This document shows positions 11,314 to 21,220 of a stretch of 64,000 nt of DNA, in pieces; within the stretch, counting starts at the first letter, position 1; each line of letters opens with the position of its first letter. The stretch spans positions 496,001 to 560,000 of the forward strand of contig JANUWI010000021.1 in the NCBI GenBank assembly GCA_025504975.1, in the 5' to 3' direction. The position numbers were made by a program, and so were the translations under genes. Source of the DNA: Plenodomus lindquistii. Its lineage: Eukaryota > Ascomycota > Dothideomycetes > Pleosporales > Leptosphaeriaceae. Under the pieces are notes generated by a model. It worked only from the letters and a program-made list of their open reading frames with translations, was not told where the DNA came from and searched no databases.

Positions 11314-12729
11314 ATGTCTTACACATATCCCTTGCCGCCGCGCCTCCAGCCCATCCACATGGACGATGCGGTCCCACACACTTCTCTTGACAGTGACACC
11401 AAAGTCAGCGAAACGCAGCGAACCCGCCAACAAGATTGGAACTGGCTTGTCTTCTACGAACAACAGCTTGAGTGCCTTGTAGAGCTTACATTCGGATACG
11501 CAAACCTACCATGGCCAGAATCCGGGTGGTCCGAATGGCAAGTCGAATGGTGGACCAACGAATTTGGGCCTCTAATGGTGGAAATCGCCGCCGGGAGCGG
11601 GCTGCTCGATCACGGCGACGGCTGCGGGTTTCACGCGTTGAATGAGGTTTGCTTTCGTGGGCAGATCGAGCTTGCCGTAGAGTTGACAGACGCGGTCCAG
11701 CAAGTGTGGAACAATCTTACAACCGAGCTCTGCAAGAAGGTGCTAGAACTACACTCTATTCACGTGCAGTCGCTATTCGCCAGTATGAAGGTCCTTCCGC
11801 AGGAGACCAGGGCCGAACTGTACGACGGACTTCTGGTTAAAAAAATGCACCGGTGTGTCCCGAACGATACAGTAGGGCTCATGGAAGTCTTGGGATCGAG
11901 CGTTCCGTGGCCGAGGACGCTTACTGTTCCTATGCTGGACGTCCATGGGTACAAATTGCAGTTCGACGAGGCGCTGTTGCAGTCATGCAAGGACATGAGT
12001 CGAAACAACGTGCATCACATGCTGGGAAAGGACAGTTTCCATGAGTTTGTGCAAGCCTGGATGCGGAGCATCTCAGTCAGCGTGCGGCCGCAGGACATGG
12101 ACAGATTTGTGAATGCGGATCCCTTTGGCGTGCATATGCCGCTTGCGGCGCACGTCTTGAGTACTCAACTCTGCATCGACACCAACGGCTCCCACAAGGA
12201 CATGCCCGCTCTCCTAGCGTCAGTATCCACCGCCATGGCTCTTGTCGCAAAGATGACACACCCGCAAGGATGTTCAGTGTCTGTCAATGTTTTCCGCATT
12301 CCTCCTAAAAATAAAGACGACAGGGATGCATTTGAGCAGCACGCGCTGAAAGTCGCCTCGCGTGTGATACATCTCCTCGCCCGCGACTGTTTCTCTTCTA
12401 TACGAGACAAGTTTCCAAATATGCTGGTAAAACTTAGTCTCTGGGAATCTTCTACGCAGGAGCCTATCCCCAATTCTGCAGACAAGCCGATCTGGCTCCA
12501 GCGGCGCAGACTCGGGTCTTTCAACATCGAGGACTGGTGTGAGCTTGCGGACGAATCTGCGGCGAATCAAACAGGAAGTCCAGTTTCGAGCGATGACGCC
12601 ACGTTTGCGTACTTCTCGGAGTTTACCTTTATCAACGGACAGCCCCCCACGGCCGAAGTCTTCCCATACCCAGATGTAGAAGGCTTCCCCTGTCATCTCA
12701 CCTTGACAGATCGCACCAGCACGATGTGA
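11314..12729 (+). CDS. Hypothetical fungal protein, single exon, 471 aa
   Basis: A clean uninterrupted frame starts at CACCATGTC, a good fungal start context, and ends at a TGA. It has balanced codon use and is by far the longest open frame in the first 30 kb, so it is very probably a real intronless gene. I do not recognise a family. There is no signal peptide and no obvious membrane segment. Tryptophans are clustered at residues 40-85. A Gly/Asp/His-containing stretch (SGLLDHGDGCGFHALNE) at about 95-112 looks like a possible active or binding site, but that is speculation. The C-terminal half is mixed alpha/beta in character. A short segment near residues 48-66 (LECLVELTFGYANLPWP) resembles part of the frame at 14568-14813, suggesting a decayed paralogue about 2-3 kb downstream. 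No operon-like neighbour exists. Confidence 0.75.
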   Translation: MSYTYPLPPRLQPIHMDDAVPHTSLDSDTKVSETQRTRQQDWNWLVFYEQQLECLVELTFGYANLPWPESGWSEWQVEWWTNEFGPLMVEIAAGSGLLDHGDGCGFHALNEVCFRGQIELAVELTDAVQQVWNNLTTELCKKVLELHSIHVQSLFASMKVLPQETRAELYDGLLVKKMHRCVPNDTVGLMEVLGSSVPWPRTLTVPMLDVHGYKLQFDEALLQSCKDMSRNNVHHMLGKDSFHEFVQAWMRSISVSVRPQDMDRFVNADPFGVHMPLAAHVLSTQLCIDTNGSHKDMPALLASVSTAMALVAKMTHPQGCSVSVNVFRIPPKNKDDRDAFEQHALKVASRVIHLLARDCFSSIRDKFPNMLVKLSLWESSTQEPIPNSADKPIWLQRRRLGSFNIEDWCELADESAANQTGSPVSSDDATFAYFSEFTFINGQPPTAEVFPYPDVEGFPCHLTLTDRTSTM

Positions 12730-14567
12730 GTCGTGGACCAGGTACTGCGGTGTGCCCGTGTTCCCGGTCCGGTTACGCGATGGGAGTTTAGGTAAAGCTG
12801 GTAGTTGTGCAGTATTGGTTGGCGGACGTGGTATTGCGTGATGCGGGCTGCTGGCACAAGCTAAGACATGACGACCATGGACATTGCTCCGCTCTATTTC
12901 ACCTTTGCCACATAGCTAGCTGGCTGGTAAAGAACATTATGAATGAAATATTAGGTACGACAGCATTCTTCTGACATACCTTTGAAGTCCAGGCACGGCT
13001 GCCATTGCCTCGACATCGTTTGAGCATCTCTGCGCTGAGTTGATCGTAGTTGCAAGCCCACCTTCCACTCTGCCCCCTGTGACTGACTTGTCCTGGCTCC
13101 GGAATACCGTAGGGTTGTTCCATTCCGCCAGCAAGGTTCAATCAGTCTCTGACGTCGTTTCATCAAGTCGCATCTGCAAGCACCATGGTTAACATGGTAC
13201 ACTGACAGAATTAGAGATGTCGTGAGAAGAGGTAGGGATTCGCTACGAGTAGCAGTGAGAACAATGTACGAGCTGGCTATATCTTTGTCTACTACCTGCT
13301 GCTGTGAAGCCCCAAAGGTCTTGATCTTTATATGAGATGTTGACGTGATAGACACGACGTCCGTGTACGTAGACGATTGAGGGATGGCAGATCAGCAATA
13401 GCAGGGCTGACGAGCGGCTCAATGGACATGGCACTCAACGACTCTAGCATCCTTCTAGATGTTGCGCCTGGAGCAGGTGTACGGGTCGGACCGTCGATGG
13501 CTGAGGAAATCAATCGCAGGTTATCAGCCATGAGAAGGAAATCGGTTTCTCGTCGACAAAGTTCTCGGCCAAGATCTCTTGCGTGGTAAGAGCCAAGTGT
13601 TCACTTGGTATGCGCAATCACTCTTTACGAGTATCTGCGATTTCTTGGAGAAAGCCAACTCAATGTGCTTCCCCTCTTTTTCGCGCAGTATGTGAAAGCA
13701 TTTTCTTCTTTATATGGGTGTTGAAGTCCTTGACGTACACTTGAGCGTCGGGGATGTCGCTGGTTCCTGGGCTTTTGAGGCACTTGTGCTCCTAGCTTCT
13801 CTCGTACCTGTACTCCTAATTCTTCTTGTCCTTGTGCCGCTCCACTCTCTATACAGCTGAAGTTTGGCATAGGAACGTGGGTAAAGACAAGGGGGTGCTG
13901 AGAAAAAGACTAATCTGAAAATGACTGCCTTGGTGTGTTGGGTGGATGAAGGAACATAGCGAACAGGCTCGATTGGACGTGACCATGGTCGAATATAGTG
14001 ATAGGTGCCTGTGGAGCTCAGTGACTGCGAGCGCAGGTCGGGCAGGGAAGGTAGACTCTTCGGTAGGGGCGACGACAAGTGGTATGCGAGAGAGGTACTC
14101 GATGGCGGGCGAAATCAATTGGAGAAGGGTGAGTTCTGCCTCTACAGGACGCCGGATACGGCTGCGGATGTGAAAGGTGGCCGGGGGCTTAATGGCGCGC
14201 AATCTTCACAATCTGTCCGAAACAGAAGTGGGAAGACGGCAGTGGGCATTAGGTGCCGGACGCACTTGGTACGGTGTGTTGAGGAGAGTGTCAAGGACGT
14301 CAATCACGCTGTTAGACACCATGGTTACGATTTCCAGTCAGTTCTACTCTCTTGTTAGCTGGACTTGTTGTGAGTGGCAGGAATCCTGGGGGTTAGCAGT
14401 AACAACGCAGGGGTATTGCGACAGGCGATGGGCGGTCGTGGTCGACGGTGGCTGTGTGGGAGGGAGAGAGTAGGAGTGGGAGACGGCGGGAGGGGAGGAG
14501 ATGGAGACGCTAGCTAGGCCATGAGATGCTTCTGCTTTAGAGAAGAGGATTTTTAATATGCTGAAGG
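12730..14567. other. Intergenic, no supportable gene
   Basis: Short overlapping frames on both strands without domains. A weak internal similarity exists between about 13440-13530 and 14060-14120 (a shared TCGATGGC..GAAATCAAT pattern), hinting at a decayed duplication. Confidence 0.35.
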
Positions 14568-14813
14568 TTGAGTCAAACGGGAGGGGCACTCGCGTCTGAT
14601 GAGACAGAGGTAAGTGGCGTGGGTGGAAGGGTTGCACCGATTAACAATGCCAAGAGACCAGATATCATGTATGGATTTGGAGGCGTAATGCAGATGGTGG
14701 ATGTTTTCGCGCACATGTTGGACGAAGAGTTAGATTTTCTCGCCACGCTACGACATGTGATGTTTGGGTTCGCGGAACTTCCAGTCAGACGACCTTCACT
14801 GCAGGGTCGTTAG
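14568..14813 (+). pseudogene. Possible decayed paralogue fragment of the 11.3-kb gene
   Basis: The translated end of this 81-codon frame contains LDFLATLRHVMFGFAELPV. It follows the same pattern as LECLVELTFGYANLPWP in the intact gene at 11314-12729 (acidic/aromatic lead, then FG(F/Y)A-LP). Nothing else of the gene is visible, so it would be a remnant. The similarity is short and could be chance. Confidence 0.25.
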
Positions 14814-15411
14814 CAAGTTGGTCGCTTGACATGCGAGGGCCGATGTGATAGCACACCAGCGGCGCACTAATAGGAGCTGGAGGTATCAACATTCCAAGGA
14901 CGGCATTGATGTTAAGGTTTTACTTAGCGATATTGACAGCATTAGAACTAACAAGAAAGTTGTCCGCGCTACATGGCCAGGCGTGCTAGATTATAGAGCA
15001 TCTAAATTGCAAGTTATAACAAAAAAGACGTGACGCACATTGTTAATAGAGGGATGTCCCTTGAGAAGTCACACAGCAACGATGAATGCGGTCGTGCTAT
15101 GCATGCACACAGGTCTCGCTGGAATCGTCATGCTCCGGGGTAGATTGAAAAGGGCAAGCAACTATGGAAAAAGGAAATGCAAGTACAGCAAAGCAGGATG
15201 AGATAGCTACGCATTCTCAGAACAGTGCTGTGTTGCAATGGTCGTGAGAGTCTTGCTTGATAACGATGCGGACAGCTAACAGGGGTTCTGCTGTCAGAAA
15301 GGGTGCCAACCAAAAAGCGCAGATTGCAGTGGTGCGGATTCGACACGCAGTTTGGCATTTTTGTAGATCAAGACCTTGGAGGACTTGCAGGCAGTTGGCT
15401 TAGTCGCATCG
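14814..15411. other. Intergenic, no supportable gene
   Basis: Nothing recognisable. The MITE at 15414 begins at its right edge. Confidence 0.4.
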
Positions 15412-15413
15412 TA

Positions 15414-15632
15414 CACCATGTCGATTTTCGCTTATGGGTTAGCCAATCAACTGTTCGTGGCGTCAAGGGGCTTTGACCAATGATACAGTATCGATGAAGC
15501 CGAATAATGGGTGTATTGCATACAGTAATGATCAACTTGCTCCACAAAACAAGGATCTGACCAGTGAGAGCCTGCCCTGGGTACTAGTATGTTATTCTAT
15601 TGGCTGACCCATATGCGAAAATCGACATGGTG
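15414..15632. mobile_element. Non-autonomous TIR element (MITE), TA flanked
   Basis: A 219-bp element bounded by terminal inverted repeats of about 34 bp: CACCATGTCGATTTTCGC at 15414 and its exact complement ending at 15632. The TIR inner parts (ATGGGTTAGCCAAT / ATTGGCTGACCCAT) differ at only a few sites. It is flanked by TA on both sides (15412-15413 and 15633-15634), the target-site duplication typical of Tc1/mariner-type transposition. No coding capacity. A left-half relative lies at 33448-33530. Confidence 0.75.
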
Positions 15633-15634
15633 TA

Positions 15635-16984
15635 GGCCCACCCTCTTTATGTGACTATACACATGCATCTTGGCTCACTTGAGCTTGTAAATTTGTAGGA
15701 TCGAAGCCGGCATGGATGACGTCATCATGAGTCGTCGATCGACCCATGCTCCCATCCTTCCCAGACCTCAGTCCTAAGGTCGTCCCACGCAAGGTCTTCT
15801 CCTTGGTCACCGAACGTCGTCGGGTCAAGAAGACTTCTCAATAGGCAGGGATGTTAACCCGTTCGTCGCCGACCACTGCATCGATCCCAACATCTTCGCC
15901 GCCCTCCTCCGTATGCACGTCCTCCTCGACTTCTTTCTAGGCACGCTGACGGGAGTCCTGCCTTGTGCAGCGGAGGGCTGCGGCGTCCTCAAAAGAACAA
16001 GGCATAATTGGTCGTACTGTAGGCGCCTAGCCCTGAGTTCAGGAGCGACAGGCTTGGTGTCTTCTGTAAGAAGAAGGTGGCGCAATCCTTCCGTCTTGCA
16101 TTCCCCTTGGCTCGGGTGTCTAGCGCAGAACCCAGCTGTTCTCGCAATACAGTGGCTGGATTACTGCTCACAGGCCACCACACAGCTTTCCCGTCGCTTA
16201 GATTGCAGTGCCGTCTTGAAGGCTTCCACCGTGCGGTTTCCTCACCGTATTGCCCACGCCAGGCACCTAAACTAGGGAAGAAGCTGTGGGGGTGCATGCA
16301 GAGCTTCTGAGTTGCAGCGGCTAAGCTCGCATAGGCCTACAGGTTGGGGTTCAGACTGCAGCCTTTCACAACCCGTTGCTTGGATGTGTGCAGCCACCTC
16401 ACGATTCCTCCAAATCTCTCAACAACGGGATCCTATCATAATAAGCCATTACTCTGGCGTACCTGAATCAAGCTGAAACTTAGTTGATGCAACCGACAGA
16501 AGAGAATAATCATGCCGATAAGATGGCAGCCCACAGACCTACCGGCTGTCCACCCAAGGTTCCCCTTCTCGCCCCCCTCTTTCTGAAACCTTGTGCAACC
16601 TTTATGTGGGTTCAGATCCTTTGAGGAGCCAATTATTTCCAAAAATCACAGCCTGACAACAGAGCAACGGGAATTGGAAGAACAATGACGTATCTTGAGG
16701 GTAACAATAGGGGTTAGAACTGTCCCCGAGCTTGTGTATATATAGTCTCTATGTTCCATAGTAGTAGATGGGCATCTTATCCTTATTCTTTCCTTCAAGG
16801 CATCTTCTTCTCATTCTTTCGTTAAACGCATGTTCTTCTTATTCCTTCGTCCAAGGCCGGATCTTCTCATTCTTTCGCTCAAGGCCTGCTATTCTTGTCC
16901 TTTCGCTCAAGGCCTGAGATTCTTATTATTTCGTTCAAGGTCTGAGCTGTCACGGATTGCTGGCGATACCCGGTGTTCCTGAGC
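15635..16984. other. Intergenic with degenerate ~30-bp repeats
   Basis: No supportable gene. A TATATATAG box lies near 16738. Between about 16776 and 16945 a degenerate unit of roughly 30-36 bp (TTCTTATTCTTTCGCTCAAGG and variants) is repeated five or six times. Confidence 0.4.
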
Positions 16985-17303
16985 CGTTACAGGCAGACGT
17001 GATGGCGGTGGCTTGACGCCAGACTGTTCTCACAATACGCTGAGGTGATGCCGTACCCTTGTTTGTCTCTTTTAGCAAAGCCGCTAACCAAAACACCCAC
17101 CAGCCTTTCAGCTTCTTCATCTGTCACCACGGCTTGTGTCTCTGGGATGTTACAGGCGGATGCGATGGCGGTACCATGACGCCAGACCGTTTCCACAACA
17201 CGCTGAGGTAATGCTGTGCCTTTACCCGGCTCTTTTGGCAAAATCGCTAATGAAAACATCAGCCTTTCGAGCCTGTTCGTCCGCCACTACCGCTTGTAGC
17301 CAC
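16985..17303 (-). repeat. Tandem pair of ~163-bp units with coding-like minus strand
   Basis: Two adjacent copies start at GTTACAGGCNGA (16986 and 17149), with about 75-80% identity. On the minus strand each unit reads KGTA(L/S)PQR(V/I)V then TVWR..TAI.SACN in a different frame, because 163 is not a multiple of three. This is the sign of a duplicated and then frameshifted coding piece. The parental protein was not recognised. Confidence 0.65.
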
Positions 17304-17448
17304 CGCTGGCCCCCATTCCCCTCCACCGTATATAACACGACGCCACCACGGCTCGTCGCCACGCTGGCTTATATCCCCTCCTCCACCGTATATAACACGA
17401 CGCCACTACGGCTCGTCGCCACGCTGGCCGCTATTCCCCTCCTCCTTG
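17281..17448. repeat. 60-bp tandem repeat, 2.7 copies
   Basis: CTCCACCGTATATAACACGA followed by a CGCCAC(C/T)ACGGCTCGTCGCC core recurs with an exact 60-bp period (17321, 17381). A more degenerate copy precedes it at about 17281. It ends at the left arm of the perfect foldback. Confidence 0.85.
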
Positions 17449-17675
17449 ATCCGCCATTGTATCGTTTTCATAACGTACCTTGCCTGAGCAAGCTTGGACC
17501 ATGTAGACCGTTGTTTGAGCACATCTTCAGGGTAGTGCTTATCATCGGCTGTGCAGATGGAGACGTCATGGCCTATAATAAGCACTACCCTGAAGATGTG
17601 CTCAAACAACGGTCTACATGGTCCAAGCTTGCTCAGGCAAGGTACGTTATGAAAACGATACAATGGCGGATCAAG
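17445..17675. repeat. Perfect inverted repeat, 98-bp arms, 35-bp spacer
   Basis: Positions 17445-17542 and 17578-17675 are exact reverse complements over all 98 bases (pairs sum to 35120), separated by a 35-bp loop. On either strand the second arm reads as an uninterrupted basic peptide (residues like EDVLKQRSTWSKLAQARYVM), so the duplicated arm may derive from a coding sequence. A perfect arm match means a very recent or gene-converted duplication, or an artefact of assembly. Confidence 0.95.
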
Positions 17676-18811
17676 AAAGTAAGGCGATCTGACTCGGACT
17701 CAGACTACAGGTCCTGACGGAAGTACGCGAGGTGACGATGTCCACTGTCGCTGTACTGACGGAAAATGTACGCGTCTGTTCTGGGCCGCGAATACTCTGA
17801 AGTTTTGGTCAAAGTCAAACGACCGACAACAAATCTCAGGAGAATTTCGCGAGTTGGCAGGGTCCCCACTTACTGTTCTGACGAAACACCTTCTTATCTC
17901 GTAACGATACATGCGAAGGGCCTCCGCATTTTAATGGTCTATTTGACCTTCTCGAGCCTCGAGCAGATATAAAAGGAGATTTACGAAAGAAACAGTAGTC
18001 AGCGAGTATCGCAATTTTTGTTAGAATTGCCCTAATCCAAGTTGGATACATTAAAGTTAAAGATCTATATGCATTGTCTACAGTCTCGTTTCCGCTGTTT
18101 GAAAGCAACATTACTGAAAACCTCTGAGCGAGATTTAGACTCAGACCCCGATTGCGGAGATGCTAGAGGACTCCGACTCTGACTACGTGGATTCGAGACT
18201 CCTCCCTAATGGCTACGCTTTAACTTCTTGTTTAATCTAATAGTCGCTGAAATTAACCGAGGATTTTATGGCCGAACCCTTTGGTCCCTTTTTTACTTGA
18301 GCGGATCGCGACGCTAATAAGCAGGCAAATTGGCAAAGGACGCAATATTCAGCCTGTACCACCTAGAAGAGTATATAGCTAGTCCCAACGCATTACCTAC
18401 GAGCTTAACGACACACCCGGACCCAGCTGTGCGGACCAAATTTCGCTACGTATACAACTAAGTTTTCTAGAACAAAATGTTTATAAGTCAGCGTATCAAA
18501 AGGCTTAGAAGGCACCAGAAGGAGATCGACAACAACAAAGACCTAATCGCAGCTAATAAAGCAAAGATGAATACATAGCGCACTTACAAGAGATCTACTC
18601 AAGATCGCGAGAATAAGTCGCCTATTTATCTCGTGGTAACATTGCGACAACTATCTTGCAAAAGAACCCTCTAAGAGTGCCATAGATTAAGGATGTCATT
18701 AAGCACTCCCTCCGGAAGTCCGGTAATACGAATACCACCACCTTCTCTCGCCGTTATCCTCCTTATATACTAGGGTGTACCGCACCCATCTCCCTCTCCT
18801 CCCCCTCCCTT

Positions 18812-18849
<38 letters not shown>

Positions 18850-19350
18850 CCCAGGACCCAAAACGCGGCGGCCACCGCCAGCACCATAGGTAATCACCCT
18901 AGGTCAATGTACTCAAGCAACAGATTAAGAGCCTCGAAGCTACATGTGACAAACAGAAGAAAGTCATTTAAAGTCTCAAGAATGCGTTCTCATTATGTGT
19001 CAACACACCAACTGTTAAAGACTATAATGCCTCTTTGCAGGAAGTTCAAAGTTAGATAAAATGTATCTAAGAAACTTTAAACCCGTATACAGAGATACTA
19101 GAAAAGCTAGAGCACGCGTACACAACATTCATTAAACCAATTGCCTAGTAGCGTTTCTTTGTCCCTGCATATTTGCTATGTTCGGAAGGGTATTGCAGCT
19201 GGATGTGAGAGAGAGATACGACCTAGCAGGATAGCGGTGCGGGCTTTCAAATTCTTGCCCCCTAACGCGCCCTTTTGTTAGTGGCTTGGAATCGTTTACT
19301 GCTTTCTCTGGTTAACTCGGAAAGAGAGCAAGTCCGATGGTTTCGTCCTG
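17676..19350. other. Degenerate repeat-like DNA with microsatellite
   Basis: No intact gene. Motifs CTGACGGAA.TACGCG recur at 17716 and 17756. Acidic-codon strings (SDSDSD-type) occur at 17690 and 18145. A compound (CT)n(AT)n microsatellite spans about 18812-18849. Broken coding-like pieces at 18450-18660 could be transposon debris. Confidence 0.4.
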
Positions 19351-20006
19351 CATGCCATTTAAACCAGCAGACCCATTTCTAAGGCGTGTGGCTGCTGTAA
19401 GAGATCACATGGCACCGGGATCTCGACGAGCATCCATGGGAGTGGAGATGGAGATGGAGAGAATCACAACTATAGAGAGCATACCCCTGGGCAGGTGGAA
19501 ACGTATGGAAGCTTAGAAAAGGAAGCAGAGTTTAATGAATACGCTCTTGAAAAGACAGAAGCAGATCGCAACAATTCTTGTTATTGAATCGCTCGTGCTG
19601 GAAAAGCTTTTCCGAAATGAGGGCGATGCAAGATCGCTTGGTAGACGCCCCATTTGTTCTGGTTTCAATTCTACCATCGACGATGAAAGGACTCGCGGAT
19701 CTTATATTGGAGAACGGGGCTCCCACGTATGTCACACTAGACTCGCTATTCCACAAAAGCGAACCAGCAACTTTGAACGCGGAGAAGATGCGTACAAAGC
19801 GTTGCGATCTGCTTCTCTCTTTCCAAGTGGGTATTGATTAATCTCTGCTTTCTTTTCCAAGCTTCCATATGTTTCTATCTGTTTAGAGGTATGCTCTCTG
19901 TAGTTGTGATTTTCTCTATCTCTACTTATATAGATGCTCCCCAATGCCATGTGACCTCGTACAGCAGCCTCGCCTTAGAAATAGGTCTGCTAGTTTAAAT
20001 GGCATG
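19351..20006. mobile_element. 656-bp element with >200-bp inverted arms
   Basis: The arms 19351-19572 and 19801-20006 are inverted copies at about 80% identity. They begin with CATGCCATTTAAA and meet the interior with GCAGATCGCAAC. The 228-bp interior holds a short open stretch (about 19578-19790) with no secure homology. Long imperfect arms and a small core fit a foldback-type element, or two head-to-head copies of one retroelement terminus. No clear target-site duplication was found. Confidence 0.72.
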
Positions 20007-20543
20007 CCGGTGTAGGTAGATATGAATTTGTACATCGCTAATTAATTTAAGTGGTAATCAGACACAAAAGGCATTGAACGTGAAGTATGTAGAGCAGTGG
20101 AAAAAGCGAACTTAACAAAGTAAACTCATCTTGCAGCAAGAAGACAGCTATGGCGAGTGACCTTTTGTACTGTTTGACTCATCATTCCACGAGTAGGCGG
20201 TAAAGTGGACATTTACTGTGTTTCTGGCGATTCAGGCGCATAGACCTTGGTATCGAACAAGTCTCAGTTTTGACGCAATCGCGGTGACCGCTGAGTGATA
20301 CATGCGTTGGCTGTAGCAAGATGCCGCTCACTAGACGCCTTTGTCTCAGTCTCAACTGCAGTCCACAGAAACCTTTTGTCATAAAAGACAAGACACGCGC
20401 AGCAGACAGCCAACTGTGAAAAGTTTCCCTCAATCGTCAAGTTACGATAAATCTTGTCAGCACCGCGTTTAGTCGTCTCTGAAGCCTCGTTACCTCCCCA
20501 CATCAATAACCCACTTGATACTGCAACCGTAAACACACGAAAG
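20007..20543. other. Upstream region of the membrane-protein gene
   Basis: No gene seen. It presumably includes the promoter of the gene starting at 20544, but no distinct element stands out. Confidence 0.3.
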
Positions 20544-21220
20544 ATGGCCCATCAGATCCTGAGAATGTCATTCTGGTCAGCTGCGTTGGCTATCGCCTTG
20601 GCTAGCTTCCAAGCTGTGATTCACGATACGGTTTCCAACGTCATGACCTTTGTGTCCACGTCGGAGAACGCTGCACACATCTGCACCAATCTGGCCTGGT
20701 TCGCGTCCCAGCTCGCTTCGGTCCTTGATGTACGTATCTACTTTGCCTATTGTGAACTTGTCCGAAGCTGACTTTCCCCCGAGCATATCGGTTCCTTCAT
20801 GGTCGATGCAACCCCGGCGGCCGTCTGTGGTCTTCTCTTCCCGGTCGGCTCGGCATTCTTTGGGGCTGGACAGCGCATTGTCACGGTCAGCATGGTTATG
20901 CATCATCTTACGGGCTCACCAGGCCCGCTACTTCGCTGCCTCATGAGCGAAGGCGCAGCCACTGCCGTCGTTTACCTTATCCGCATCATGTTGTTTGCGT
21001 TCCTATCTGACATGGTTCCAGTCCTTGTAGCGGATCCTGGCGTGATTTTGACCGTCGTTCTGGCCCTGATGGTCGCGTCATCGGATGGTATGTGCAGAAC
21101 TCTAATCAAGCTCATGTTTACCCTGCTGACGAAACGATAGATTAGATGATTACAGGTACATACCATGCCATTAACAGCACAGGTATCAGGACACAATGTC
21201 AAGAGGGTGCGCGCAGGTGA
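20544..21220 (+). CDS. Small multi-span membrane protein, three exons
   Basis: Proposed exons are 20544-20729, 20784-21087 and 21156-21220, giving 184 residues. The ATG is preceded by CGAAAG. Intron 1 (GTACGT...GCTGAC...GAG, 54 bp) joins in phase 0. Intron 2 (GTATGT...GCTGAC...TACAG, 68 bp) has textbook fungal signals; if it is not spliced, the frame ends at 21140 instead. Four hydrophobic segments are visible: FWSAALAIALASFQAVI, AAVCGLLFPVGSAFFGAG, AATAVVYLIRIMLFAFL and VILTVVLALMVASSDG. The family is unknown to me, and the length is well below that of transporters. It may be a real small integral membrane protein or the remnant of a larger one. Intron 1's GAG acceptor is unusual and lowers confidence. 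Confidence 0.5.

Noticed and set aside
16650..16985. Solo LTR (TG...CA with a TATA box)
   Set aside because: No target-site duplication, and the right end lies within a tandem repeat that continues across it.
17136..17717. 193-codon frame through the tandem repeats and the palindrome
   Set aside because: It stays open because the repeat units are multiples of three (60 bp) and the arms happen to lack stops. Protein content is repeat-derived.
19578..19841. Retrotransposon protease in the foldback interior
   Set aside because: LADLILENGAP vaguely resembles an aspartic protease start, but the D-S/T-G core is absent.
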